DNA from: Pseudomonas sessilinigenes | Lineage (GTDB): Bacteria > Pseudomonadota > Gammaproteobacteria > Pseudomonadales > Pseudomonadaceae | NCBI RefSeq assembly: GCF_003850565.1 | Contig: NZ_CP027706.1 | Location: forward strand, 2,418,001 to 2,482,000 | Length of the DNA stretch: 64,000 nucleotides | Direction: 5' to 3' | Shown here: one piece after another, positions 55,263 to 63,576 of the stretch | Numbering within the stretch: the first letter of the stretch is position 1 | How the letters are laid out: each line of letters starts with the position of its first letter | Notes under the pieces: generated by a model | Told to the model about the DNA's origin: nothing | What the model saw: only the letters and a program-made list of their open reading frames with translations | The model's database searches: none | Made by a program: the position numbers and the translations under genes

Positions 55263-56111
55263 ATGACCCTGCATAGGACGGTGCTACCCGTGTCCCGAGA
55301 TCTTGAGCAAACCCCGGCCCAGCCCCTGCCGGTGGGGTTGCAGCTGCGCCAGTTGCGACAGCAAGCGCGCCTGAGCCAGTTGGACCTGGCGTTGCAGGCA
55401 GGTCTTTCACAGCGCCACCTGAGCTGCGTGGAGACCGGTCGTGCGCAACCCAGCCAAGGGTTGCTGCACCGCTTGCTGGACAACCTGCAAACCCCATTGG
55501 AAGTGCGCAATCGGGTGTTTCTCGCCGCCGGTTATGCGCCGCGCTATGCCGCCTTGCCCCTGAATGATCCGGGGCTGGCGCCAGTACGCACGGCATTGCT
55601 GCATTTGCTGGAGGCGAATAATCCGGCACCTGCGATCGTCATCGACAGTGGCTGGCAGGTGCTGGCGGCCAATCGCGCCACCGAGGCGTTGTTCCAGTGG
55701 CTGGGCCTGCCACGACAAGCGGTTGCCGAAGGTTTCAACCTGCTGGCGGCTCTGCTGGCTCCCGGTGGTTTCGGCGATTGCCTGGTCAACGCCGCGGAGA
55801 TCCGCCAGGTGGCCTGGCAACGGGCCAGCCGCGAGGCCGGGCAGGATCCCGGGCTGGCAGCGTTGCTGGCCAGCCTGCCGTGTCCCGAGGTGTCGGCAAT
55901 GGCCCCGGACCTGGCCTCGCCATTGCTATTGACCCGGGTCGCCGGGCCTCACGGCGAACTGAGCTTCCTGTCGACCTTCACCACCTTCGGCATGCCCCAG
56001 GACATCACCGTTGCCTCATTGCGTATCGAACACCTGATACCGGCCGACGAGGCGACCTGGCAGGCGCTGGCCCAGGCCTGTGCGCAGCAGGCTGCGGCGA
56101 ACCTGGACTAG
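55263..56111 (+). CDS. XRE-type regulator with MmyB-like ligand domain
   Basis: 282 residues. An HTH of the XRE type lies at about residues 22-85 (LRQLRQQARLSQLDLALQAGLSQRHLSCVETGRAQPS). The C-terminal domain matches the MmyB-like ligand-binding fold (APAIVIDSGWQVLAANRATEALFQWL ... TFGMPQDITVASLRIEHLIPAD), thought to bind small molecules. The ATG at 55263 was taken; a TTG six codons earlier overlaps the preceding gene. The stop shares the CTAG sequence at 56108-56111 with the convergent TetR gene. Confidence 0.87.
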   Translation: MTLHRTVLPVSRDLEQTPAQPLPVGLQLRQLRQQARLSQLDLALQAGLSQRHLSCVETGRAQPSQGLLHRLLDNLQTPLEVRNRVFLAAGYAPRYAALPLNDPGLAPVRTALLHLLEANNPAPAIVIDSGWQVLAANRATEALFQWLGLPRQAVAEGFNLLAALLAPGGFGDCLVNAAEIRQVAWQRASREAGQDPGLAALLASLPCPEVSAMAPDLASPLLLTRVAGPHGELSFLSTFTTFGMPQDITVASLRIEHLIPADEATWQALAQACAQQAAANLD

Positions 56112-56848
56112 GTCGCCAGCGCCCGGCCAGGTTGGCGCACAACACCCCTCGGGGGCGCTACGGCGCCAGCGAGGACCATGCGGGTCAAGGTTGCGGCCAC
56201 CGCGTCGATGTCTTGCTCGTGCGGCCCGTCTTTGCCGCGGATCAGGGCGATCTGCCAGCCCAGGGTGGGGTAGGTCTGGGTCGCCGAGCCGATGAACAGC
56301 AGCAGGTGTTCCGGAGCCACGGCCTGGATCAGGCCACGGGCCATCCAGTGGCGCAGGCAGGCGATCTCATCCTGGTTGCAGGCGTGCAGTTCGTTGCGCC
56401 AGGCCTCTGGCAACTGTTGGGCACCGTGCAGCAACTCGCTGCAGAAAATCTTCGAGCGCAAGGGGTAGGCCTGGACGATCTGCAATCGCGCAGCGATGTA
56501 GGCTGCCAGGGCCGTGGCCGGTGCGACCTCGCGGGACAACAGTGACGACGCCTGTTGCAGGGGCGCGCGCAGGGGCTCGAGGACCTCGGCGTAGAGGTTT
56601 TCCTTGGTATGGAAGTAGTAATAGAGGTTGGCCTTGGGGACCCCGGCCCGCAGCGCTATGTCCAGGGTCTGGCAGGCACTGAACCCCTTGGCGGCGAACT
56701 CGTTGCACGCCGCCTCGAGAATCAACTGCCGATGGCGTGAGCGGGACCGGCGTTCCCGGCTTGCCGGGGCTTTGCTGGAGGTCGATGGGGGTGCTGCAGG
56801 TGTCGTCGCGGGCGATGGTTTGCCGGCGTAGGGCGAGGGGTGAGGCAT
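56108..56848 (-). CDS. TetR-family transcriptional regulator
   Basis: 246 residues. An unusual proline/serine/alanine-rich N-terminal tail of about 38 residues precedes the TetR helix-turn-helix (RHRQLILEAACNEFAAKGFSACQTLDIALRAGVPKANLYYYFHTKENLY), and the effector domain follows. The LYYYFHTKENLYAEVLEPL part is close to RutR-type regulators. ATG 56848 was chosen; upstream codons lie in the operator region. A 24-base inverted repeat sits just upstream, so it probably represses itself. Confidence 0.88.
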   Translation of the reverse strand: MPHPSPYAGKPSPATTPAAPPSTSSKAPASRERRSRSRHRQLILEAACNEFAAKGFSACQTLDIALRAGVPKANLYYYFHTKENLYAEVLEPLRAPLQQASSLLSREVAPATALAAYIAARLQIVQAYPLRSKIFCSELLHGAQQLPEAWRNELHACNQDEIACLRHWMARGLIQAVAPEHLLLFIGSATQTYPTLGWQIALIRGKDGPHEQDIDAVAATLTRMVLAGAVAPPRGVVRQPGRALAT

Positions 56849-56872
56849 GGGGCAATCCCGGGGTTCGATATT

Positions 56873-56896
56873 CGCAATATACAAAAGTATATAGCG
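56873..56896. promoter_or_regulatory. TetR-type operator, autoregulatory candidate
   Basis: The 24 bases from 56873 form CGC-A-ATATAC-AAAA-GTATAT-A-GCG: nine paired positions per arm around a four-base centre, with one A/A mismatch. It lies 25-48 bases before the TetR start codon in AT-rich sequence that would hold the promoter. Size and symmetry are typical for TetR dimers. Confidence 0.75.
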
Positions 56897-56959
56897 AAAC
56901 CGTCATCCCTGGCCCAAGGCTGATAGGGGCCTTGGGCCAGGGCCCGCTCGTGGGGGCGT

Positions 56960-57334
56960 TCAGGAGCTGCGCTGGCGCCACCAGCGGCGTGCCAGGCAGC
57001 CGTAGACCGAAACGTTGACCAGCAGCACCAGGCCTCCCAGCCACAGCTGGATGCCTGGAGTCAGGCCGCTGGGGTAGATCAGCGGGATCAGGTAGTGCTC
57101 GATGAACCCGGCCTCATAACCCTGCTGGCCGGCGGCATGGCGCAGGAGGTTTTCCCAGCGGGTCAACGGGCACTCCAGGTGGCCGATTTCCACGGCCACG
57201 CCCCAGGCTGCCGCAGGCAGGTGCAGCAGCATCAGCCGGGGGTGGCGGAGCACCAGCAGGCCGCCGAGCATGACGAAAACGATGAATGACAGGTGGAACA
57301 GCACCAGGCTGTCGGCGGCAATGCGGTAGAGCAT
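56960..57334 (-). CDS. DUF2784 membrane protein
   Basis: 124 residues. DUF2784 features are MLYRIAADSLVLFHLSFIVFVMLGGLLVLRHP (first helix with His), WGVAVEIGHLECPLTRWENLLRHAAG with the CPLTxxEN motif, and FIEHYLIPLIYP. It has three or four membrane helices, with function unknown. It lies divergent from the lipoprotein gene at 57464. Confidence 0.85.
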   Translation of the reverse strand: MLYRIAADSLVLFHLSFIVFVMLGGLLVLRHPRLMLLHLPAAAWGVAVEIGHLECPLTRWENLLRHAAGQQGYEAGFIEHYLIPLIYPSGLTPGIQLWLGGLVLLVNVSVYGCLARRWWRQRSS

Positions 57335-57463
57335 GAAGAGTCCTTGTGGGGAGAGAATCCGTGGCGGGGGCGCCGGCGGCGCAATATACCGGTGTTGCGC
57401 TACCTATACTGCAAAAAGGTCGGGAGACCGGGCCCGACGCTGCGTTGCCAGGAGGTACCCATC

Positions 57464-58495
57464 TTGTGCTCTCCGACAGTGCTCTGTGCGTACGCAAGAT
57501 CAGTGGGCGTTGGCCTCGCGCTGCTGATCCTGGCCGGTTGCGCCAGCCGCGTGCCCGAACCGACGGTACAACCTGCGGTGGCCCCGGCCGTCTGGCTCCA
57601 GGTCGACAGTGAGCTGCTGGCGGCTTCGCGTTCCGCCACCGAGCAGGCCGAAGTCTACGCCCAGGGTTCCATGGAGCATTGGCGGACCCGGGTCTACCAG
57701 CAGACCGATGAAAACTTCCTGCCCTGGTTCAGCGGCTACTGGACCCAGGAATGGCTGTCGCTGAAGGTGGGCTGGTATTCGCTCAACAGCCGGGGCGACA
57801 GCGAGCAGGCTTCCAGGCGCCTGGCCGGTTACTTGCAGCAGCAATACCAGGAGCGAGTCCTGGAGCCGGTGGCACTGGAGATCGATGCCAGCCAGATCAC
57901 TGCGCAAGCCATGGAATTCTATGTGCAGTTGCTGCGCCAGCAGGTGGCGTTGACCAGCCGCCGCCACCAATTGCCCGCACCGCAGCTGGACCAGCATCTG
58001 GAGCGGGTCACGGCCATCGACCTGGGCCCCGAGCCCGGCCAGCGAGCCACCCTTCGGCAGTTACTGCAAGTGGAGCCCATCGCCCGCTTACCGGTCTATG
58101 GCGCGCTGTTGCACAAGCTCCAGCCGCCTGCGCAGGCCGAGCCGGCCAGCACGACATCGGGCGTGCCCCGGGTGGCCGAGCAGACCAGCGAAAAACTCCA
58201 GGCCCAGTTTGCCGGGCGAGGCGTGGCCGGAGCTGTGGCAGCGGCCGTGGGACGGGTGGCGGGAGCGCTGATTTCGGTGGGTGTAGCCGGAGTCCGGGCG
58301 CTGGTGCAGGACAATGCGCGCCCGGACCTGCAGGCCGAGACCCGCCGCGATTTGGGAACCGCGTTCGATCAGGCCTGGCTCAAGCACCTGCACGATCCTG
58401 AGCACGGGGTCATGGCGGGGGTGTATTACCTGGGCCGGCAAATCGAAGGCCAGTTGCCGCCGCTGGAGCCCAATGGCAGTGATGCACAGCCGTGA
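57464..58495 (+). CDS. Lipoprotein of unknown function
   Basis: 343 residues. A lipoprotein signal ends with the lipobox LAGC at about residues 24-27, so the mature protein would be anchored by a lipidated cysteine. AGGAGG at 57450-57455 is followed, eight bases on, by TTG 57464, which is the chosen start; GTG 57479 is an alternative. The mature part is largely helical, with WFSGYWTQEWLSLKVGWYSL and a glycine/alanine-rich segment (AGRGVAGAVAAAVGRVAGALISVG) that could insert into a membrane. No family was recognised. Confidence 0.78.
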   Translation: MCSPTVLCAYARSVGVGLALLILAGCASRVPEPTVQPAVAPAVWLQVDSELLAASRSATEQAEVYAQGSMEHWRTRVYQQTDENFLPWFSGYWTQEWLSLKVGWYSLNSRGDSEQASRRLAGYLQQQYQERVLEPVALEIDASQITAQAMEFYVQLLRQQVALTSRRHQLPAPQLDQHLERVTAIDLGPEPGQRATLRQLLQVEPIARLPVYGALLHKLQPPAQAEPASTTSGVPRVAEQTSEKLQAQFAGRGVAGAVAAAVGRVAGALISVGVAGVRALVQDNARPDLQAETRRDLGTAFDQAWLKHLHDPEHGVMAGVYYLGRQIEGQLPPLEPNGSDAQP

Positions 58496-58604
58496 AAGAA
58501 GGGCGGGTTGATGTGTACGAGCGTGTTGAAAAGCCGCGCCGCCTCGAATGGCGTCGCCAGGCCAGGGATGTGGTGAGAGAGCAGGCTCCCTCACCACAGA
58601 GGGT

Positions 58605-59978
58605 TCAGCTCACCACGCGATAGCAGGGCACGTAGGCGGCGCCGCCGGGCAGCTTCATGCGGTGCTGCTCGACGAAGGCTTTGAGCAGTTGGTCCAGCGG
58701 CTGCATGATCGTCGGGTCGCCATGGATGCTGTAGGGGCCTTTCTGCTCGATCAGGCGGATGCCCTGGTCCTTGACGTTACCGGCGACGATGCCGGAGAAC
58801 GCCCGGCGCAGGTTGGCCGCCAGTTCGTGGGGAGGCAGGGCATGGCTGAGCTGCAGGTTGGCCATGTTCTCGTGGGTTGGATCGAACGGATGCTGGAAGC
58901 CTTCGTCGATCTTCAGCAGCCAGTTGAAATGGAAGGCGTCGTTGCGCTCGCGGCGGAACTGCTTGACGGTCTTCAGGCCCTCGGTCATCTGCCGCGCCAC
59001 TTCGGCCGGGTTGTCGATGATGACCTGGTAGTGCTGGCTGGCCGCCTCGCCCAGGGTCGCCAGGACGAAGGCATTGAGTTGCTCCAGGTACGGAGCGGCG
59101 CTCTTGGGGCCGGTGAGGATCACCGGGAACGGCAGGTCGCGGTTGTCCGGGTGCATCAGGATGCCCAGCAGGTACAGGAACTCTTCGGCAGTGCCGGCGC
59201 CACCGGGGAAGATGATGATGCCGTGGCCGACCCGGACGAAGGCCTCCAGGCGCTTCTCGATGTCCGGCAGGATCACCAGTTCATTGACGATGGGGTTCGG
59301 CGCCTCGGCGGCGATGATGCCCGGCTCGGTCAGCCCCAGGTAGCGGCTGCTGCTCATGCGCTGCTTGGCGTGGGCGATGGTGGCGCCCTTCATGGGGCCC
59401 TTCATCACGCCGGGGCCACAACCGGTGCAGATGTCCAGCTTGCGCAGGCCCAGCTCGTGGCCGACTTTCTTGGTGTACTTGTATTCGTCGGTGTTGATCG
59501 AGTGGCCGCCCCAGCACACCACCATCTTCGGCTCTACGCCGGGGCGCAGGGTGCGGGCATTGCGCAGCAGGTGGAAGACGTAGTCGGTGATGCCCTGGGA
59601 GCTTTCCAGGTCGATGCGCTGGCTGTCCAGCTCATTGGCGGTGTAGACGATGTCGCGCAGGGCGCTGAACAGCATTTCCCGGGTGCTGGCGATCATCTCG
59701 CCATCGACGAAGGCATCGGCCGGGGCGTTCAGCAGCTCCAGGCGCACGCCGCGATCCTGCTGGTGAATGCGTACTTCGAAATCGTGGTAGGCGTCGAGGA
59801 TGGTCTTGGCGTTGTCGACGTGGGCGCCGGTATTGAGGATGGCCAGGGCGCACTGGCGGAACAGCGTGTAGATGCTGCCGGAGCTGGCAGCGCTCAGTTG
59901 CTGCACTTCACGTTGCGAGAGGGTCTCCAGGCTGCCTTTCGGGCTGACCGAAGCATTGATCACATGTCTTTGCGGCAT
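58605..59978 (-). CDS. ppnN: Nucleotide 5'-monophosphate nucleosidase (PpnN/YgdH)
   Basis: 457 residues. PpnN cleaves purine and pyrimidine nucleoside 5'-monophosphates to base and ribose 5-phosphate, and in E. coli it is stimulated by (p)ppGpp. The LOG-family core has MVVCWGGHSINTDEY, CTGCGPGVMKGPMKGATIAHAKQR and the phosphate-binding FPGGAGTAEEFLYLLGIL. The N-terminal and C-terminal domains match PpnN (454 residues in E. coli). The leader at 59999-60029 contains competing hairpins. Confidence 0.92.
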   Translation of the reverse strand: MPQRHVINASVSPKGSLETLSQREVQQLSAASSGSIYTLFRQCALAILNTGAHVDNAKTILDAYHDFEVRIHQQDRGVRLELLNAPADAFVDGEMIASTREMLFSALRDIVYTANELDSQRIDLESSQGITDYVFHLLRNARTLRPGVEPKMVVCWGGHSINTDEYKYTKKVGHELGLRKLDICTGCGPGVMKGPMKGATIAHAKQRMSSSRYLGLTEPGIIAAEAPNPIVNELVILPDIEKRLEAFVRVGHGIIIFPGGAGTAEEFLYLLGILMHPDNRDLPFPVILTGPKSAAPYLEQLNAFVLATLGEAASQHYQVIIDNPAEVARQMTEGLKTVKQFRRERNDAFHFNWLLKIDEGFQHPFDPTHENMANLQLSHALPPHELAANLRRAFSGIVAGNVKDQGIRLIEQKGPYSIHGDPTIMQPLDQLLKAFVEQHRMKLPGGAAYVPCYRVVS

Positions 59979-59998
59979 TCATCCATTTCCTGAAAGCG

Positions 59999-60029
59999 GC
60001 GCCACCGGACCTGCGGTCGCAGGTGGCGC
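59999..60029 (-). promoter_or_regulatory. Alternative hairpins in ppnN leader
   Basis: GCGCCACC (59999-60006) pairs perfectly with GGTGGCGC (60022-60029). Within this, ACCTGCG (60009-60015) pairs perfectly with CGCAGGT (60018-60024) around a two-base loop. The two stems share 60022-60024 and cannot fully coexist. They lie 21-51 bases before the ppnN start and could form an mRNA switch or stabilise the leader. Confidence 0.4.
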
Positions 60030-60202
60030 ACAAGAGCGGGGCAGTGAGCAGGATCGCCCGGTTCGGGCGGCCTGGTTGGCAACGGCTGGACAAGACAGCG
60101 CCACTCGCTGCACGGGTGTTCGCTGCTTGAATCTACCTCATGACGAACCGCCGTGGCGGGAAAAATGATGAGGCGTGCCCTTGCCCCCGGGTTTCGGGCG
60201 CA

Positions 60203-60856
60203 TCACAGGAGGCTGGCGCGCCGTGGATCGATCACCGGCGAGGCACCGGCCTGGGCCAGGCGCTGCAGCAGCTCGGGGTAGCCTTCGGCCTGGGCCCAGG
60301 TGTGTTCCGCTGCGGTCAGGCCCACCAGTTGCAGGAAGTCGAAACGCCCGGAGAGTAGTTGCTGGGTCCCGGGAAAACCCGGCGCGGCGATGAACAGCAC
60401 GCTCTCGACCAGGCTGCCGGCACCGTCGATGGGGTTGCCCAGGCGCATGCGGTCCCACTCGTCCAGCAACGGCCGCTCGCCGAAGTGGCCGGCAGATAGC
60501 AGCAGTTGGTAGGCGCAGAAGTGGCGCAGCAGGTACAGCGCCCATGGCGATTGTTCGCGGGTTTCCAGCAGCAGCTCGCGGCCCATGCCGGACCAGCCGT
60601 CCGGCTCGGGCTGCTCCGCGTGCCAGGCATTGGACAGGCCCGAGGTGACGTACAGCCAGCTGTCGCGCTGGGCATTGGGGGGCGACTCGAAGACCCCATG
60701 GGTCAGCCAGCGCGGGTCGACTTCGGCGTCGCGGAACAGGCTCGGGTCCAGGGGGTAGATCCCGGGGCCGAGGTCACCGAACAAACTCCGGTAGACCTGT
60801 TCTTCGCGCTGTTCCCAGGCCGCTTCGAACCATGAAAAGTCTTGAGTATCCGACAT
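60203..60856 (-). CDS. Suppressor-of-fused (SUFU) domain protein
   Basis: 217 residues. The SUFU-like fold is indicated by VYRSLFGDLGPGIYPL, HGVFESPPNAQRDSWLYVTSGLSNAW and FGERPLLDEWDRMRLGNPIDGAGSLVESVLFIAAP, with the FDFLQLVGLTAAEHTWAQAEGYPELLQRL tail. Bacterial SUFU-domain proteins often act as immunity proteins to polymorphic toxins. No toxin gene adjoins, so its partner, if any, is elsewhere. It follows the sirtuin gene by 51 bases on the same strand. Confidence 0.82.
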   Translation of the reverse strand: MSDTQDFSWFEAAWEQREEQVYRSLFGDLGPGIYPLDPSLFRDAEVDPRWLTHGVFESPPNAQRDSWLYVTSGLSNAWHAEQPEPDGWSGMGRELLLETREQSPWALYLLRHFCAYQLLLSAGHFGERPLLDEWDRMRLGNPIDGAGSLVESVLFIAAPGFPGTQQLLSGRFDFLQLVGLTAAEHTWAQAEGYPELLQRLAQAGASPVIDPRRASLL

Positions 60857-60907
60857 CTTGAAACGTCCTTGAAAGCAGAGGGCGGCCCACTGTGGGCCAC
60901 CCGGAAA

Positions 60908-61657
60908 TCAGGTAAAGGCCTGCTGTAGCAGTTGTGGCAACACTTGCCCGGCCTTGCCCACCAGGTGGTATTCCCCTAGGGCGCTGCCGGGTTGCGGCTG
61001 CGGGTTGATATGCACCACGCAGGCGCCTTGCTGCAGGGCCAGCTGGGGAATCTGCGCTGCCGGCTGCACCAGCCCGGAGGTGCCCACCGACAGCAGCAGG
61101 TCGCACTCGCGGGCCGCCTGGAAGGCGCGCTTGAGGGCCGCTTCGGGTAGTGCTTCGCCGAACCACACCACGCCAGGGCGGATCTTGCCGTTGCAGCCGG
61201 TGCAGCGTGGTGGCTCCAGGCAAGCGCCCGTCTCCGGCACCGAGGGCATGGGCAGTTCGCCGGTGAAGGGCCGGTTGCAGGCAAAGCACTTGGGCGTGTG
61301 CAGGCTGCCGTGCAGATGCAGCACATCGACGCTGCCGGCGCGTTCGTGCAGGTCATCGACGTTCTGGGTGATCAGGGTCAGGCGCGGCAGGCGCCGGCCC
61401 AGTTCGGCGATCGCCAGGTGGGCCGGATTGGGTTGGGCCGCGAGCACCTTCTGGCGCCGCCATTCGTACCAGCCCCAGACCAGCGCCGGGTCGTCGCGAA
61501 AGGCCTGGACCGTGGCCAGGCGCGCCGGATCGAAGTGTTCCCAGAGGCCGGTCAGGGCATCGCGAAAGGTCGGGATGCCACTTTCCGCCGAGACTCCGGC
61601 GCCGCTGAATACCACCAGGTGCCTGGCCTGGGCCAGTCGCTTGGGATCGAACTCCAT
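60908..61657 (-). CDS. NAD-dependent protein deacylase (SIRT5/CobB-like sirtuin)
   Basis: 249 residues. Sir2 motifs are VFSGAGVSAESGIPTFR, LITQNVDDLHERAGS, the HLHGS catalytic histidine, and the zinc site CFAC ... CTGC. The WYEWRRQ segment provides the Tyr-x-x-Arg pair that marks class III sirtuins, able to remove succinyl and malonyl groups from lysines. It uses NAD+ and makes nicotinamide and O-acyl-ADP-ribose. ATG 61657 was chosen, with GGAGG about 11 bases upstream. It may be co-transcribed with the SUFU gene. Confidence 0.9.
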   Translation of the reverse strand: MEFDPKRLAQARHLVVFSGAGVSAESGIPTFRDALTGLWEHFDPARLATVQAFRDDPALVWGWYEWRRQKVLAAQPNPAHLAIAELGRRLPRLTLITQNVDDLHERAGSVDVLHLHGSLHTPKCFACNRPFTGELPMPSVPETGACLEPPRCTGCNGKIRPGVVWFGEALPEAALKRAFQAARECDLLLSVGTSGLVQPAAQIPQLALQQGACVVHINPQPQPGSALGEYHLVGKAGQVLPQLLQQAFT

Positions 61658-61821
61658 GGAAAGAACCACCTCCGTTTTCAACCACGGCGCCACTTGGGTG
61701 GCGCGTGCGGGGCTGGCATTATCCGCCGACGGTCGCGGCAAGTGAATTTATCTTCGCGCCTTCGCTCATAAGTGTGTCGGCGGCTTGGCTCGCCCATCCA
61801 ACCTGCCAGGGAGTGTCATCC

Positions 61822-62226
61822 ATGTATTCAGCTTCGCCCATCGATAGCGACGCCTGCAGGCGCTTGATCCTGGTGGTGGAGGACGAGCCGACGGTGCTGG
61901 AGTTCCTGTGCGAGATCCTCGAGGACGAGGGCTACGCCACCCAAGCCGTGGACAGTGCCGACCAGGCCTGGGAATTCCTCCATGAACGGGCCGCGGATGT
62001 GGCGCTGCTGCTGACCGATATCACCATGCCTGGCCGGCTCAATGGTGCAAGCCTGAGCAACCTGTGCGGCGAACACTGGCCGGGAATGCCGATCGTGGTG
62101 ATGTCGGGGTACGAGACTCCCGAGAGTTCCGGGGTGCGCTATCCGGTGTCGTTCATCCGCAAGCCCTGGACCATCGGGCAGGTCCTGGATTGCGTGGAAG
62201 GCGCGTTGAAATCGGCCCAGGGTTGA
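61822..62226 (+). CDS. Single-domain response regulator
   Basis: 134 residues forming one receiver domain. LILVVEDEPTVLEFL gives the acidic pair, LLTDITMPG the phosphorylated aspartate, VVMSGYETP the switch threonine/serine region and IRKPW the conserved lysine. No output domain is present, so it works by protein contact, as CheY-like or phosphorelay intermediates do. No kinase gene is nearby. ATG 61822 follows GGGAG. Confidence 0.9.
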   Translation: MYSASPIDSDACRRLILVVEDEPTVLEFLCEILEDEGYATQAVDSADQAWEFLHERAADVALLLTDITMPGRLNGASLSNLCGEHWPGMPIVVMSGYETPESSGVRYPVSFIRKPWTIGQVLDCVEGALKSAQG

Positions 62227-62258
62227 GGCGTTGCGCCTCACCCCGGCCAATTGCCGGT
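62225..62258. terminator. Two stem-loops between convergent genes
   Basis: GAGGCG (62225-62230) pairs with CGCCTC (62234-62239). A second pair, around CCGGC and GCCGG, lies at 62242-62258. Neither has a clear T run. They sit between the convergent receiver and decarboxylase stop codons and could stop transcription from both sides weakly. Confidence 0.4.
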
Positions 62259-62259
62259 G

Positions 62260-63129
62260 TTACTCCTTGACGCTCATGAACTCCCGCGCCCAGACGATGT
62301 ACTCCTCGGGCTGGGTGTAGGTGTGCGCCAGTTCGGTGGCGCTCAGGTCCGAGGCCTGGGTGAAGATCTGCCGCTGTTCGCGCAGGCAATCGTAGGTGGC
62401 CTTGATCGCCGCAAAATAGGCGGCGTGGCCGTCCACTGCGATCTTCACGCCCAGCTGGGCCAAACGTGCGTCGTCGCGCAGCGCCGGGTTGCCGTAGGTC
62501 ACCAGCATCAGCGGCACGCTCAGGTGCTCGGAGATCTGCTCCAGTTGTTCGAAATCGCGGATGCCGACCATGCAGATGGCATCGGCGCCGGCGCGCTCGT
62601 ACTGCTGGGTACGGCTGATGATTTCCTGCACCGGCAGGATCCCGGCGTTGGTCCGGGCGATGATCGCCAGTTCAGGATCGACCCGGGCTTCCAGGGCCGC
62701 GCGGATCTTGCCCACGCCTTCGGCGACGGATATCAGGTCAGTGGACTTGCGGCCGAATTGCGCCGGCAGCAGGGTGTCCTCGATGGTCAGCGCAGCGATG
62801 CCGGCGCGCTCCAGCTCGACCACGGTGCGCATCACGTTGAGGGCGTTGCCGTAGCCATGGTCGGCGTCGGCGATCACTGGCAACTGGGCTACGCGGCCGA
62901 TGCGGGTGGCCTGTTCGGCGAACTCACTCAGGGTGATCAGGGCGAAGTCGGGGGCCGCCAGGACCTGCAGCGAGGCTACGGAACCACCGAGGATGCCCAC
63001 TTCAAAACCCAGGTCGGCGGCGATCCGGGCGGACATCGGGTCAAATACAGAAGCGGTGTGATAGCAGGAAGATGAGGCGATCAGTTCACGGAAACCGCGG
63101 CGCAAATCTTGATGGGAAAGCCTGGACAT
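62260..63129 (-). CDS. Oxaloacetate decarboxylase (isocitrate lyase/PEP mutase superfamily)
   Basis: 289 residues closely resembling P. aeruginosa PA4872, which decarboxylates oxaloacetate to pyruvate without biotin. Motifs are [42 protein letters not shown], the metal-binding [19 protein letters not shown], and [17 protein letters not shown]. The KKCGHS-type cysteine of true lyases is absent. It may feed pyruvate from the TCA cycle. The leader region contains two hairpins. Confidence 0.92.
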   Translation of the reverse strand: MSRLSHQDLRRGFRELIASSSCYHTASVFDPMSARIAADLGFEVGILGGSVASLQVLAAPDFALITLSEFAEQATRIGRVAQLPVIADADHGYGNALNVMRTVVELERAGIAALTIEDTLLPAQFGRKSTDLISVAEGVGKIRAALEARVDPELAIIARTNAGILPVQEIISRTQQYERAGADAICMVGIRDFEQLEQISEHLSVPLMLVTYGNPALRDDARLAQLGVKIAVDGHAAYFAAIKATYDCLREQRQIFTQASDLSATELAHTYTQPEEYIVWAREFMSVKE

Positions 63130-63576
63130 AACAGCTCCGAGATAGGATCGAGAGATCGACCTTCGGGTCGAATCGAATTTTGCAATCAGTTCCCTTGGCG
63201 AGCCGATGATCGAAAGGCTCGCAGCGAAACGTTAGTTGGGCAGATGAAGGTGAAGCAGGGGGGTAGCAAGGCGTCTTTATCCCGCTTGATTGGATGAAAC
63301 GGCGGGTTTGTTATGCGAGGCCGACATAGCAGGACGAGGCTAACACGCTCCCGGGCCGTAGAGGATGAGGAATTTGCATAGCATTATGCCGGACTGGCAT
63401 TGGCAATTTTTTAGCAACTTAATGTTACAAGTGTTCCGCAGGGTGCCGATGGACTGTGGCCGTAAGGTACCGGGCGGCTCCAGGGGCTTGTCGGTCCAGG
63501 GCAAATCGCGGAAGCTGCCGCACCGCAAAATGCGCTCATTCAGCGGTGCAACGTACTTATTTCAGGGATGCAGGTA
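63130..63576. other. Intergenic region with leader hairpins
   Basis: 447 bases between two divergent genes. Two perfect stems lie near the decarboxylase side: TCGACC-TTCG-GGTCGA (63156-63171) and GCGAGCC/GGCTCGC (63198-63222). An AT-rich part around 63400-63435, with TTGGCA and TTAATGTTAC, would suit promoters. No gene is supported in it. Confidence 0.5.
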
